6,813 bases of DNA from an uncultured Clostridia bacterium (lineage in GTDB: Bacteria > Bacillota > Clostridia > Lachnospirales > CAG-274): contig CANRCU010000129.1 in the NCBI GenBank assembly GCA_947629215.1, positions 1 through 6,813 on the forward strand, read 5' to 3'. Below, piece by piece: positions 1-5,723 of the stretch. The notes below the pieces were generated by a model. That model saw only the letters and a list, made by a program, of their open reading frames with translations. It had not been told where the DNA came from and did not search any database. The translations under genes were made by a program, and so were the position numbers. How positions within the stretch are numbered: the first letter of the stretch is position 1; every line of letters begins with the position of its first letter.

Positions 1-666
1 TTCGGAAGCTTTCTCCATTTTTTCCGTCAATTCTTCCAAAATATCCTTTGTCTTGCCGTTAAGGATATTCACAGCGCCGTTTACATATGTCATATACTCT
101 TCGGGCGACATAAGGCTGTTACAGACGCCCTTACATTTACCTATATGATAATTAAGGCAGGGACGCTCCTTACCAAGCTCCCGCGGGAAAACCTTACGGC
201 ATCGCCTGAGCGGATAAAGCCTGTGTATAAGCTCTATTGTTTCTTTGACAGCAAGACCGGACGTATAGGGACCAAAATATTTTGCTTTGTCTTTTAAATG
301 CCTTCGCGTTGAAAAAACACGCGGATAAAGCTCGTTTACCGTGACCTTGATATAAGGATAGGTCTTGTCGTCTTTCAAAAGAATGTTGTAATGCGGGTCG
401 TATTCTTTTATAAGATTATTTTCGAGTATAAGCGCCTCAACCTCGTTACCCGTAACAATATATTCAAACGAAGCTATATTTTCGACCATTTTCAGCACTT
501 TAACCGAATGCTGTTTGTTCTTTTGAAAATATTGCCTTACACGGTTTTTCAGTATTTTAGCCTTACCGACATAGATTATCTCGTCGTCCTCATTTTTCAT
601 AAGATAAACGCCGGGTTTGTCGGGCAGTTTTTTCAATTCTTCTTCAAGGTCGAATGTATTTTTCAT
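1..666 (-). CDS. uvrC: UvrABC excision nuclease subunit C, N-terminal 222 residues (3' end outside window)
   Basis: UvrC makes the 3' and 5' incisions beside a DNA lesion that UvrA and UvrB have marked, in cytoplasmic nucleotide excision repair. The visible part is the N-terminal GIY-YIG nuclease domain (about residues 14-95), starting PDKPGVYLM and then IYVGKAK. By alignment from memory with Thermotoga UvrC, the catalytic residues correspond to Tyr32, Arg42 and Glu82 (in ILENNLIKEY), all present. The conserved KYFGPYTS follows at 129-136. Four cysteines at 156, 170, 178 and 182 match the cysteine cluster after the nuclease domain that is reported to bind an iron-sulfur cluster in some UvrC proteins. 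The UVR/UvrB-binding domain and the RNase H-like 5' nuclease lie beyond the left edge; the full protein is usually about 600 residues. The ATG at 666 has AGGAG at 675-679, 8 bases upstream. The frame is open to base 1 with no defects. Confidence 0.97.
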   Translation of the reverse strand, partial: MKNTFDLEEELKKLPDKPGVYLMKNEDDEIIYVGKAKILKNRVRQYFQKNKQHSVKVLKMVENIASFEYIVTGNEVEALILENNLIKEYDPHYNILLKDDKTYPYIKVTVNELYPRVFSTRRHLKDKAKYFGPYTSGLAVKETIELIHRLYPLRRCRKVFPRELGKERPCLNYHIGKCKGVCNSLMSPEEYMTYVNGAVNILNGKTKDILEELTEKMEKASE

Positions 667-719
667 GCCGTACGCTCCTGTTTGCCGATTTTTCGGTTCG
701 TAATATTTTACCTTGTTAC

Positions 720-748
720 ATTATACAATAATTTTAAAAACTAAGCAA
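720..748 (-). promoter_or_regulatory. Sigma-A-type promoter for uvrC
   Basis: On the minus strand, TTGCTT (748-743) is separated by 17 bases from a perfect TATAAT (725-720). Transcription would start near 713, giving a leader of about 45 bases before the uvrC ATG at 666. The leader contains a 4-bp CCGA/TCGG mini-hairpin (685-696) just upstream of the AGGAG site. The promoter lies in the short gap after the stop of the upstream gene at 757. No clear terminator separates the two genes, so read-through from upstream into uvrC is also possible. The -35 matches consensus at only 3 of 6 positions; the -10 and the spacing are ideal. Confidence 0.65.
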
Positions 749-756
749 CCGATTTT

Positions 757-1143
757 TTACCTTTCACTCATCAAAGCCATTATAAATAAAAACATAGCCA
801 ATTCTGCGCCGTTTATTCTCTGACCGTTATCGGCATTGTTTTTTTTGCTGATATCCGAGATACCGCGCATTATCTCAGCCGCCGCCGTACAGCTGCTTAT
901 GCCGTCTATCATTTTGTCGACAGCGCGCTGATCGCTTATAAAAGGCTTACATGCGCGCAAAAGCGTTATATGCGGATCGGGCGAGTTTATACAGCCCGCG
1001 CGTTTTTCGGCATAAAGTTTATTCATGGGTTCAAGATATTTCTGACGAAAATGATTTGCAATAAGCCCCGCTGCCACCGCAATATCGTTTCTGAAATTAT
1101 CGGGATCTCCAAGCTTTTGGGTCATTTCTGACAATTGGGACAT
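757..1143 (-). CDS. Conserved-looking hypothetical protein, 128 residues, function unknown
   Basis: I do not recognise this protein with confidence. The start chosen is ATG at 1143, because GGAGG (1154-1150) sits 6 bases upstream; the frame can be extended to a TTG at 1212, but that codon has no ribosome binding site and lies in the tail of a terminator-like hairpin. The protein appears soluble and mostly helical. An N-terminal helix-rich part (MSQLSEMTQKLGDPDNF, then IAVAAGLIANHF) is followed by HITLLRACKPFISDQRAVDKM (about 58-78), a Ser/Lys/Asn-rich stretch (95-107) and a hydrophobic end, AELAMFLFIMALM (113-125). That end is too short and too near the C-terminus to be a typical membrane anchor. 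The segment LLRACKPFIS resembles, from memory only, an LLxALKPFL pattern seen in small uncharacterised Clostridia proteins. It lies upstream of uvrC on the same strand, 90 bases between stop and start, and downstream of a consensus promoter plus hairpin. Codon use resembles its neighbours. Confidence 0.8.
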   Translation of the reverse strand: MSQLSEMTQKLGDPDNFRNDIAVAAGLIANHFRQKYLEPMNKLYAEKRAGCINSPDPHITLLRACKPFISDQRAVDKMIDGISSCTAAAEIMRGISDISKKNNADNGQRINGAELAMFLFIMALMSER

Positions 1144-1149
1144 ATCGGA

Positions 1150-1154
1150 CCTCC
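1150..1154 (-). promoter_or_regulatory. Ribosome binding site that fixes the start of the 128-residue protein
   Basis: GGAGG on the minus strand, 6 bases before ATG 1143. Nothing comparable precedes the alternative TTG at 1212, so this site decides the start codon. Confidence 0.8.
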
Positions 1155-1209
1155 AATCCAATATACTCGACCTTTCATCATTATATTCACGGAAATGGTG
1201 TTTATTGCA

Positions 1210-1294
1210 CAAAAAAAGAATCGTTCCGCTAAATCAACTGCAAAACGACCCTCTTTTTATTTATAAGGACATAAATTGAAAAGATTTTCTAACT
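1210..1294 (-). ncRNA. Candidate small RNA or attenuated leader of about 85 nt
   Basis: The proposed RNA starts about 7 bases after the TATAAT of a perfect promoter (near 1294) and ends at the U-tract of the 19-bp hairpin (near 1210). The 5' part before the hairpin is A/U-rich and unstructured, and carries UCCUU, complementary to Shine-Dalgarno-like AAGGA. An ATG-TCC-TTA-TAA micro-ORF (1272-1261) has no ribosome binding site and is probably chance. No T-box or other riboswitch consensus that I know is visible. Whether it is an independent sRNA or the terminated form of the downstream mRNA leader cannot be decided here. This call is inferred from promoter and terminator placement. Confidence 0.45.
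1211..1258 (-). terminator. 19-bp hairpin with U-tract: intrinsic terminator or leader attenuator
   Basis: Read as minus-strand RNA, the arm at 1258-1240 pairs base for base with the arm at 1229-1211: 19 consecutive pairs, 14 Watson-Crick and 5 G-U, around a 10-base loop (1239-1230). The 3' arm ends in seven U, matched by five A at the foot of the 5' arm. All five wobbles are G-U only when transcribed leftwards; on the plus strand they would be A-C mismatches. This argues that the minus-strand RNA is the selected structure. It lies between a consensus promoter (1301-1329) and the gene starting at 1143, so it either ends a short RNA or attenuates that gene. Confidence 0.75.
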
Positions 1295-1300
1295 GTTATT

Positions 1301-1329
1301 ATTATATACAATTTTATCCTTGTTGTCAA
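1301..1329 (-). promoter_or_regulatory. Perfect consensus sigma-A promoter
   Basis: On the minus strand, TTGACA (1329-1324), a 17-base spacer (1323-1307) and TATAAT (1306-1301) match the housekeeping promoter consensus at all 12 positions with optimal spacing. The expected start is near 1294. It faces the hairpin at 1211-1258 and the gene at 757-1143, which would give that gene a leader of about 150 bases. Promoters this close to consensus usually drive strong, constitutive transcription, as for stable RNAs. Confidence 0.8.
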
Positions 1330-1345
1330 TATATTAACGTAATTT

Positions 1346-1374
1346 TATTCAAAAAAAATTCATAAAATTATAAT
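1346..1374 (+). promoter_or_regulatory. Weak candidate plus-strand promoter
   Basis: TATAAT (1369-1374) follows TATTCA (1346-1351) at 17 bases on the plus strand. The -35 matches only 3 of 6 positions and the DNA is very AT-rich, where chance TATAAT is common. It is noted because it would transcribe the hairpin-rich stretch 1381-1497 and stop at the strong hairpin at 1451-1495. Confidence 0.25.
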
Positions 1375-1392
1375 CTGTTTGTAATATTCTCA

Positions 1393-1422
1393 CTATAAGC
1401 CGCTATTAGGCTGCGGATATAG
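1393..1422. repeat. Inverted repeat, two-part stem
   Basis: CTATA (1393-1397) pairs with TATAG (1418-1422), and CCGC (1400-1403) with GCGG (1413-1416). An AG/A internal loop separates the two stem parts and the apical loop is 9 bases (1404-1412). An alternative pairing AGCC/GGCT is also possible. It is locally GC-rich compared with the surrounding AT-rich DNA. Confidence 0.5.
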
Positions 1423-1444
1423 CATGATCACAGGTATTCATGCT
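1421..1444. repeat. Inverted repeat, 7-bp perfect stem
   Basis: AGCATGA (1421-1427) and TCATGCT (1438-1444) are perfect inverse complements around a 10-base loop. The first two bases are shared with the foot of the preceding hairpin, so the two could compete or stack. Confidence 0.5.
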
Positions 1445-1450
1445 CGGTCA

Positions 1451-1495
1451 ATAAAACAGCTGTCGGACATTACAGTAATGTGACAGCTGTTTTAT
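1451..1495 (-). terminator. Strong hairpin terminator for the prkC-to-LTA-synthase operon (probably bidirectional)
   Basis: A perfect 14-bp inverted repeat, with arms at 1451-1464 and 1482-1495 that include the palindrome ACAGCTGT, encloses a nested 6-bp stem (1467-1472 with 1476-1481) capped by CAG, with only a GG bulge between. The outer end is A-rich on one side and TTTTAT on the other on both strands. It can therefore terminate transcription in either direction. It lies about 75 bases after the stop of the last operon gene, and no gene follows until 1143. Confidence 0.75.
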
Positions 1496-1500
1496 ATATG

Positions 1501-1527
1501 TATAATTATCTCTCCAAGATAATTATA
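1501..1527. repeat. AT-rich inverted repeat, 11-bp stem
   Basis: TATAATTATCT (1501-1511) and AGATAATTATA (1517-1527) are perfect inverse complements around the 5-base loop CTCCA. It sits between the operon stop (1571) and the main terminator. It has almost no GC and no U-run beyond the stem, so it is more likely a mRNA 3'-end stabiliser or part of a double hairpin than a terminator on its own. It can extend towards 1495 with a bulge, competing with the terminator stem. Confidence 0.55.
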
Positions 1528-1570
1528 ATATATACAGGCAAAAATTACCATGATTTGATTTCGACAAATT

Positions 1571-3535
1571 TCAACTTATGCCGTTATACAAATGACCGTA
1601 TTGCACTGTACGATATTTTTTGATTATTTCGGGTTCAATATATTCTTCGTTTTCGGAAACAGTGTGCCATTCCCCGTCTTTATCGAATGCACCGTAAGCA
1701 TTCATTGACGGATATTCCTCCCTTGCGCTCTCACGCAGCATATCCCAGCTTGTGAGCGGCATATTTATCAGTTTTTTTAAATCGTTTGATAAATAAGACA
1801 TGCCGACCATTTCGGTCCTTTCTTCATAGCCTATATCATAATTTGCAATTATAAAATACGGAACGGTATACTTTGCCTGTTTTTCTGCCGGCGTTTTATG
1901 TTTAATACTTTCATTCACGGCTTTCAGTCCGGGCAGATGATCGCCAAACATCAACACGACCGTAGGTTTTTCACGTTTTTTTATTTCGGCAATAAAATCC
2001 GCAAACGCCTTGTCGCTTTCCCTTATCAATGTCAGATATTGTTCGGTTTCTTCGGGGTTTGAGTATACATCCTCATGTATATCATACTTTTCAAGATATG
2101 GCTCAAAGTCATCACCGTCATAAGTATAGGGACCGTGATTCTGCATTGTTACATTAAAAATAAATTTATTTTCGGACGGAGCCTCCTCAAGTTTTTTTAA
2201 TACCATGTCATAGTTTTCTTCGTCGCTGACATATTTTCTGATATATTTGAGATCACCGAAATCAATACTGCCACGCATACGATTTGAGTTGCTCTCATCA
2301 TGATCCTCGTCAAAATCGGTGCCGCTTATAAATTCATCAAAACCGAAAAACGGATAAACACTGCTCCTTCGCCAGCATTGAGGCATATACGGGTGTACAG
2401 CCACCGTTTTATAACCAAGTTTGTAAAAATCATTGACAATTGTAGGCGTAGCTTTTGTTATTGTCCGCATATACGGTATATAGCCCGAAGGCAGAAAATG
2501 CAGCGAATTGCCTGTTAAAAACTCAAATTCGGTGTTTGCCGTATTGCCGCCGAAAATAGACACCTGAGCATAACCCTTTATCATATTTTCTTTAATAGCC
2601 GAAATTTCCGGCAGCCATTCCGATGTTTCGCCTATACCGCAGAAAGCCGCAAGATCCGAAAACGACTCGTTCATTATGACCACAACATCGGGATATTGAA
2701 AACCGCTTTCTTCCTGTGGCTGAAATTCCGCCAAAATTTCCTTTGCCTTACGGTTTGAATAATTGACAGGCGGCTTGACTATCATATTTTTTATACCGTT
2801 TGCAAATGTTGTTGCCGTACCTGCTTTACGGTTTGAGGCTGAAATATCAAACGTATCTATGTCTTTTATAGTCGTTTTGCTTATATATTCCACTCCGTAA
2901 GCTATGACTGCAATAGGAAAAACGGTCAGCAACAGATTTAATATAAGCGAAAATCTTCTGTTTTTGACCACAAACCAGGTATTTACCCTGACCGACACCA
3001 ATATAGCCGCAGCCATAGCCAAAACCGCAATGACCATTCTGTATGTAAAAACAAATTTATACTGCCCCGAAACCTCCATCGCAGTTCCGAAACTGAAAAT
3101 ATCCGCAGGCGTTATCGCGGCTTTGCGGCAGACAAGCAATATCTCGTTAAGCACCTCAAACACAGCGCATATGACCGTTGTCACAGCAACGGCTGCCGCC
3201 GTACAGCGCAGCATTATAAGAACCGCGCACAAAATCATTACTATAACAAGAATATCAAGCCAATAATTACCTGTCTGTCTTATACTTCTGTCATAAAAAA
3301 TAAAATAAACTATATAAAACGGAGAAACCGCAAGCGTTGCAGCCGAAAGCAGTTTTCTGACTATACCTTCCGGCTCGAAAAGCAACAGAAAAACGCTTGT
3401 TACAAGCGTTATCAACAATATCTCCGCAATTTTGACACCTTCCGTTTTATCATTCGGGCAAAAAAAACAATAGACCGCCAACGCCGCAGCGCCAAAAATC
3501 AGCATTGCAATACCCGACAGTTTTTTATTTAACAT
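1571..3535 (-). CDS. LTA synthase / phosphoglycerol transferase family sulfatase-fold membrane enzyme
   Basis: Enzymes of this family move glycerol phosphate from phosphatidylglycerol onto lipoteichoic acid or another envelope glycan, with the catalytic domain outside the membrane. The first ~220 residues hold about seven hydrophobic segments (roughly 7-25, 36-53, 62-81, 92-111, 113-135, 167-182, 196-218). The rest is a sulfatase-fold domain. Metal and catalytic residues fit LtaS: Glu290 in VVVIMNESFSD, the nucleophile Thr332 in IFGGNTANTEFEFLTG, His467 in TMQNHGPY, and Asp532-His533 in LMFGDHLPG. HPYMPQCWRRSSVYPFFGFDEF is a further family signature. ATG 3535 is chosen (654 residues) because GAGG (3545-3542) lies 6 bases upstream; the longer frame from TTG 3559 would run into thiN. 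The gene starts one base after the thiN stop, so coupled translation is likely. LtaS itself has five membrane spans, so this may be a paralogue that decorates a wall polysaccharide. The exact acceptor is unknown; I am sure of the family, not of the product. Confidence 0.9.
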   Translation of the reverse strand: MLNKKLSGIAMLIFGAAALAVYCFFCPNDKTEGVKIAEILLITLVTSVFLLLFEPEGIVRKLLSAATLAVSPFYIVYFIFYDRSIRQTGNYWLDILVIVMILCAVLIMLRCTAAAVAVTTVICAVFEVLNEILLVCRKAAITPADIFSFGTAMEVSGQYKFVFTYRMVIAVLAMAAAILVSVRVNTWFVVKNRRFSLILNLLLTVFPIAVIAYGVEYISKTTIKDIDTFDISASNRKAGTATTFANGIKNMIVKPPVNYSNRKAKEILAEFQPQEESGFQYPDVVVIMNESFSDLAAFCGIGETSEWLPEISAIKENMIKGYAQVSIFGGNTANTEFEFLTGNSLHFLPSGYIPYMRTITKATPTIVNDFYKLGYKTVAVHPYMPQCWRRSSVYPFFGFDEFISGTDFDEDHDESNSNRMRGSIDFGDLKYIRKYVSDEENYDMVLKKLEEAPSENKFIFNVTMQNHGPYTYDGDDFEPYLEKYDIHEDVYSNPEETEQYLTLIRESDKAFADFIAEIKKREKPTVVLMFGDHLPGLKAVNESIKHKTPAEKQAKYTVPYFIIANYDIGYEERTEMVGMSYLSNDLKKLINMPLTSWDMLRESAREEYPSMNAYGAFDKDGEWHTVSENEEYIEPEIIKKYRTVQYGHLYNGIS

Positions 3536-3536
3536 T

Positions 3537-4163
3537 TTATTCCTCATCTTTTGCAGCAATAACGATAAGTATGCCGCTTTTTACCTTTATTGTACCTTTT
3601 TCCCGTATTATCCTGTTGCTGACGCACAAAGAGCTGCCCTGACACAGAGTATAATTTTCAAGCGGATATTCAAATCCGTCAAGCGTAATACCGCCTACCC
3701 TTTCGCTAAGCGGTATAAGGGAAACATACCTGCCGTCGTTTTCCAAAACCAACTTTCTTTGGGCATCTGTCAGCATTATAGTATTTGTCTTGTTTATTAT
3801 TTTTGACGGTATATTTTTTTCAAGGCAGCGTTTCAGCAGACCGATATTACACAGGCTATGGTCAAAACGTGACGAACTCAACGCGCCCGTTATCAATATT
3901 TCCTCAGCGCCAAGACTAATCGCAAGCTCTATCCCAAGCTCCAAATCGGTCATATCCTTTTTTACGGGATAGCGTGTCTTTTCAAATTTGCTGAAATATT
4001 CGTATGTTTCGGGGCTTACCGAATCAAAATCGCCAAGTATATGATCGGGGGTTATACCGTAACGCCTGCAATGATCCAATCCGCCGTCACAGGCAATGAC
4101 CTTATGTTCCGATATATCGGACGGACAGTAAAAGTCACCGCTGCCAATTACCAACGCTTTCAT
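3537..4163 (-). CDS. thiN: Thiamine pyrophosphokinase
   Basis: This cytoplasmic enzyme transfers pyrophosphate from ATP to thiamine, giving thiamine diphosphate, the cofactor of transketolase and pyruvate-handling enzymes. The 208 residues match the usual bacterial length. Family motifs in order are ACDGG (24-28), the acidic ILGDFDS (42-48), KKDMTDLELG (68-77) for nucleotide and metal binding, GALSSSRFDHSLCN (93-106), and a C-terminal thiamine-binding beta domain with VSNRI...IKVKSGILIVI (181-202). The usual glycine-rich G-G-R before D-H is here S-S-R, a mild departure from what I recall of the family. ATG 4163 overlaps the rpe stop as ATGA and has GGAGA (4175-4171) 7 bases upstream; the in-frame TTG at 4169 is less likely. 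The gene is the yloS/thiN member of the conserved prkC-rsgA-rpe-thiN order. Coupling with rpe places a thiamine-dependent-pathway gene beside a pentose-phosphate gene. Confidence 0.95.
   Translation of the reverse strand: MKALVIGSGDFYCPSDISEHKVIACDGGLDHCRRYGITPDHILGDFDSVSPETYEYFSKFEKTRYPVKKDMTDLELGIELAISLGAEEILITGALSSSRFDHSLCNIGLLKRCLEKNIPSKIINKTNTIMLTDAQRKLVLENDGRYVSLIPLSERVGGITLDGFEYPLENYTLCQGSSLCVSNRIIREKGTIKVKSGILIVIAAKDEE
3541..3545 (-). promoter_or_regulatory. Ribosome binding site inside the thiN end, fixing the LTA-synthase-family start
   Basis: GAGGA on the minus strand overlaps the last codons of thiN. GAGG lies 6 bases before ATG 3535, which favours this start over the in-frame ATG 3547 and TTG 3559. 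Confidence 0.65.
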
Positions 4164-4819
4164 GTGCAATTCTCCATTATCTTTTGAAATTTTTGAATGT
4201 TTTCCGCAGCATCGCCTCTGAACACAGCCGAACCCGCAACAATGACTTCTGCACCTGCTTCAATGACCTCCTGTAAATTATCGGTCTTGACGCCGCCGTC
4301 TATCTCCAGCTCAAAATCGAGATGATTTTCTCTTTTATACTTCGCAAGCCCCCGAACATTGTCCAATGTTTCTTTTATAAGACCCTGACCGCCAAAGCCG
4401 GGTTCTACACTCATAACAAGCACAAGATCGGCTTTTGAAAGATAGGGTATTATCTCTCGCCAATCCGTTTTTGGCTTTATGGTGATACCCGCTTTTTTGC
4501 CAAGCTCATGTATCCTGTCTATTGCGGCGGCGGAATTTTCACATGCTTCGTAATGAAAATTGATAATATCCGAACCCGCCGATGCAAATTGCTCTATATA
4601 GCGTTCGGGACGTGTTATCATGAGATGTACGTCCAAAGTAAGCTCGGTTATTTTTCTAAGGCACTCTATAACGGGTATGCCTATTGAGATATTCGGCACA
4701 AAAACACCGTCCATAACATCTATATGGATATACGGAACATTGTTTTGTTCCAAAATTTTCACTTCTTCTCCAAGCCTTGTAAAATCACATGACAAAAGAG
4801 AGGGGGACAATTTATACAT
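4160..4819 (-). CDS. rpe: Ribulose-phosphate 3-epimerase
   Basis: Rpe interconverts D-ribulose 5-phosphate and D-xylulose 5-phosphate in the pentose phosphate pathway. The 219-residue protein is a complete TIM barrel. It has the N-terminal LSPSLLSCDF, the metal ligands His32 and Asp34 (HIDVMDG), His65 (LDVHLMI) and Asp174 (EIDGGV), the catalytic acid/base pair Asp34/Asp174, the flexible loop MSVEPGFGGQ (136-145) and the phosphate-binding GSAVF (196-200). The ATG at 4819 has AGGAG (4830-4826) 6 bases upstream. It follows the rsgA stop by 34 bases, and its TGA overlaps the thiN ATG. The gap to rsgA shows no terminator, so the gene is expressed from the operon promoter outside the window unless an internal one exists. 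Confidence 0.97.
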   Translation of the reverse strand: MYKLSPSLLSCDFTRLGEEVKILEQNNVPYIHIDVMDGVFVPNISIGIPVIECLRKITELTLDVHLMITRPERYIEQFASAGSDIINFHYEACENSAAAIDRIHELGKKAGITIKPKTDWREIIPYLSKADLVLVMSVEPGFGGQGLIKETLDNVRGLAKYKRENHLDFELEIDGGVKTDNLQEVIEAGAEVIVAGSAVFRGDAAENIQKFQKIMENCT

Positions 4820-4853
4820 AACAAACTCCTATCTTTTTAATGCCGAAAAGCGC

Positions 4854-5723
4854 TTATCTGCCGTTTTTCAGCTCATTGTAAAGTCTGACATAACTTTCAT
4901 ATCTTTCTTTGGGTATTTCCTTGCCGATATGGGCTTTCAGCCCGCAGTCGGGTTCGGAAAGATGACGGCAGTCGCCGAACCGACAGTCGTTCAGATACGG
5001 TTCAAACTCTCTGAAACAGTGTACCAATTCATCTTCGCTCATAAACTCCAAACTCAGCGAAGTAAACCCCGGCGAATCCACAATATAAGTGTTTTCATCT
5101 GCTTCAAGCAACTCGACCTGTCTTGTGGTATGCCTGCCGCGTTCTATCTTGCGGCTTATTTCGCCCGTTTGCCTTGCACTGTCGGGTATAAGCCGGTTTA
5201 TAAGGCTTGACTTGCCCACACCCGACGGACCTGCAAGCACGGATACCTTGCCCGAGAGCAACGCTTTCAATTCCTCCGTTCCCCTGTTTTCTGCCGCAGA
5301 TGTATGTACGACCTTATATGCCGAAGAATATATTCTCTCAACTTCCTCCGCCGCAGCAAGGTCGCTTTTATTTATGCAGATAATAATATTTTCTATTTTC
5401 TGAAATTCCGCAAGCACAAGAAAACGGTCAAGCAGATCATAATTTATATTCGGGCTTTTTGCCGCAAAAGTTATAACGGCGCAGTCTATGTTTGCAACGC
5501 GAGGACGCAAAAGACTGTTCCGTCGCGGTAATATACTTTCTATCGTACCTTTTTTTTCGGTCTGCGATTGTACGGATATTTCCACATTGTCACCTATTGT
5601 GGGCGTGATACGCTTTTTACGCAGAATACCCCTTGCCGTGCATTTATAAACACAGCCGCAGGCGGCTATATAATATAAGCCGCCCACGCCTTTGATAATT
5701 CTTCCTGTTACGGTTTCTGTCAA
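4854..5723 (-). CDS. rsgA: Small ribosomal subunit biogenesis GTPase RsgA
   Basis: RsgA (YjeQ/CpgA) is a circularly permuted GTPase that binds the 30S subunit and checks late maturation of the decoding centre. Visible in order are an OB-fold domain (about 1-68), then the permuted GTPase with G4 NKSD (118-121), G1 GPSGVGKSS (165-173), G2-like GRHTTR (196-201) and G3 DSPG (216-219). A C-terminal zinc knuckle has Cys247, Cys252, His254 and Cys260. Its 289 residues are typical of the shorter Firmicute forms. The start is a TTG at 5723, overlapping the TGA of the kinase gene as TTGA, with strong GGAGG (5735-5731) 7 bases upstream. No ATG gives a complete N-terminus. In Firmicutes RsgA/CpgA is a reported substrate of the neighbouring PrkC kinase, which fits the fixed gene order. 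Confidence 0.97.
   Translation of the reverse strand: MTETVTGRIIKGVGGLYYIAACGCVYKCTARGILRKKRITPTIGDNVEISVQSQTEKKGTIESILPRRNSLLRPRVANIDCAVITFAAKSPNINYDLLDRFLVLAEFQKIENIIICINKSDLAAAEEVERIYSSAYKVVHTSAAENRGTEELKALLSGKVSVLAGPSGVGKSSLINRLIPDSARQTGEISRKIERGRHTTRQVELLEADENTYIVDSPGFTSLSLEFMSEDELVHCFREFEPYLNDCRFGDCRHLSEPDCGLKAHIGKEIPKERYESYVRLYNELKNGR

Larger units (their letters stand above)
1381..1497 (+). ncRNA. Speculative structured RNA (strand uncertain) downstream of the operon
   Basis: This gene-free stretch contains three successive hairpins: 1393-1422, 1421-1444 and 1451-1495, the last with a U-run. If transcribed rightwards from the weak promoter at 1346-1374, it would be a compact RNA of about 115 nt ending in a terminator, lying antisense to the 3' end of the operon mRNA. 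The stems contain no G-U pairs, so the sequence does not say which strand is folded. The alternative is a 3' untranslated region of the minus-strand operon. It does not match any RNA family I recognise, including tRNA and the SRP RNA core. Confidence 0.25.

Noticed and set aside
391..744. 117-codon plus-strand open frame rich in Phe
   Set aside because: Antisense of the uvrC GIY-YIG domain; the Phe-rich composition is what Lys/Glu-rich coding gives on the other strand.
1180..1185. TATAAT on the minus strand as a second promoter for the 128-residue gene
   Set aside because: No acceptable -35 at 16-19 bases and no exact extended -10 (TG is one base too far). It could still be weakly active, but it is not supported enough to annotate.
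757..1212. Longer form of the unknown protein from TTG 1212
   Set aside because: No Shine-Dalgarno before the TTG, and the codon abuts the U-tract of the 19-bp hairpin; ATG 1143 has an ideal GGAGG.
1381..1500. tRNA or known riboswitch
   Set aside because: No cloverleaf, no T-arm sequence, and no match to riboswitch cores I know (T-box, purine, c-di-GMP, THF, fluoride).
1144..1570. CRISPR array or insertion sequence
   Set aside because: The inverted repeats differ from one another, there are no regularly spaced direct repeats, and no transposase is present.
4620..5210. 196-codon plus-strand open frame
   Set aside because: It lies antisense across rpe and rsgA, which are certain genes; no family motif and no ribosome binding site that I could see.
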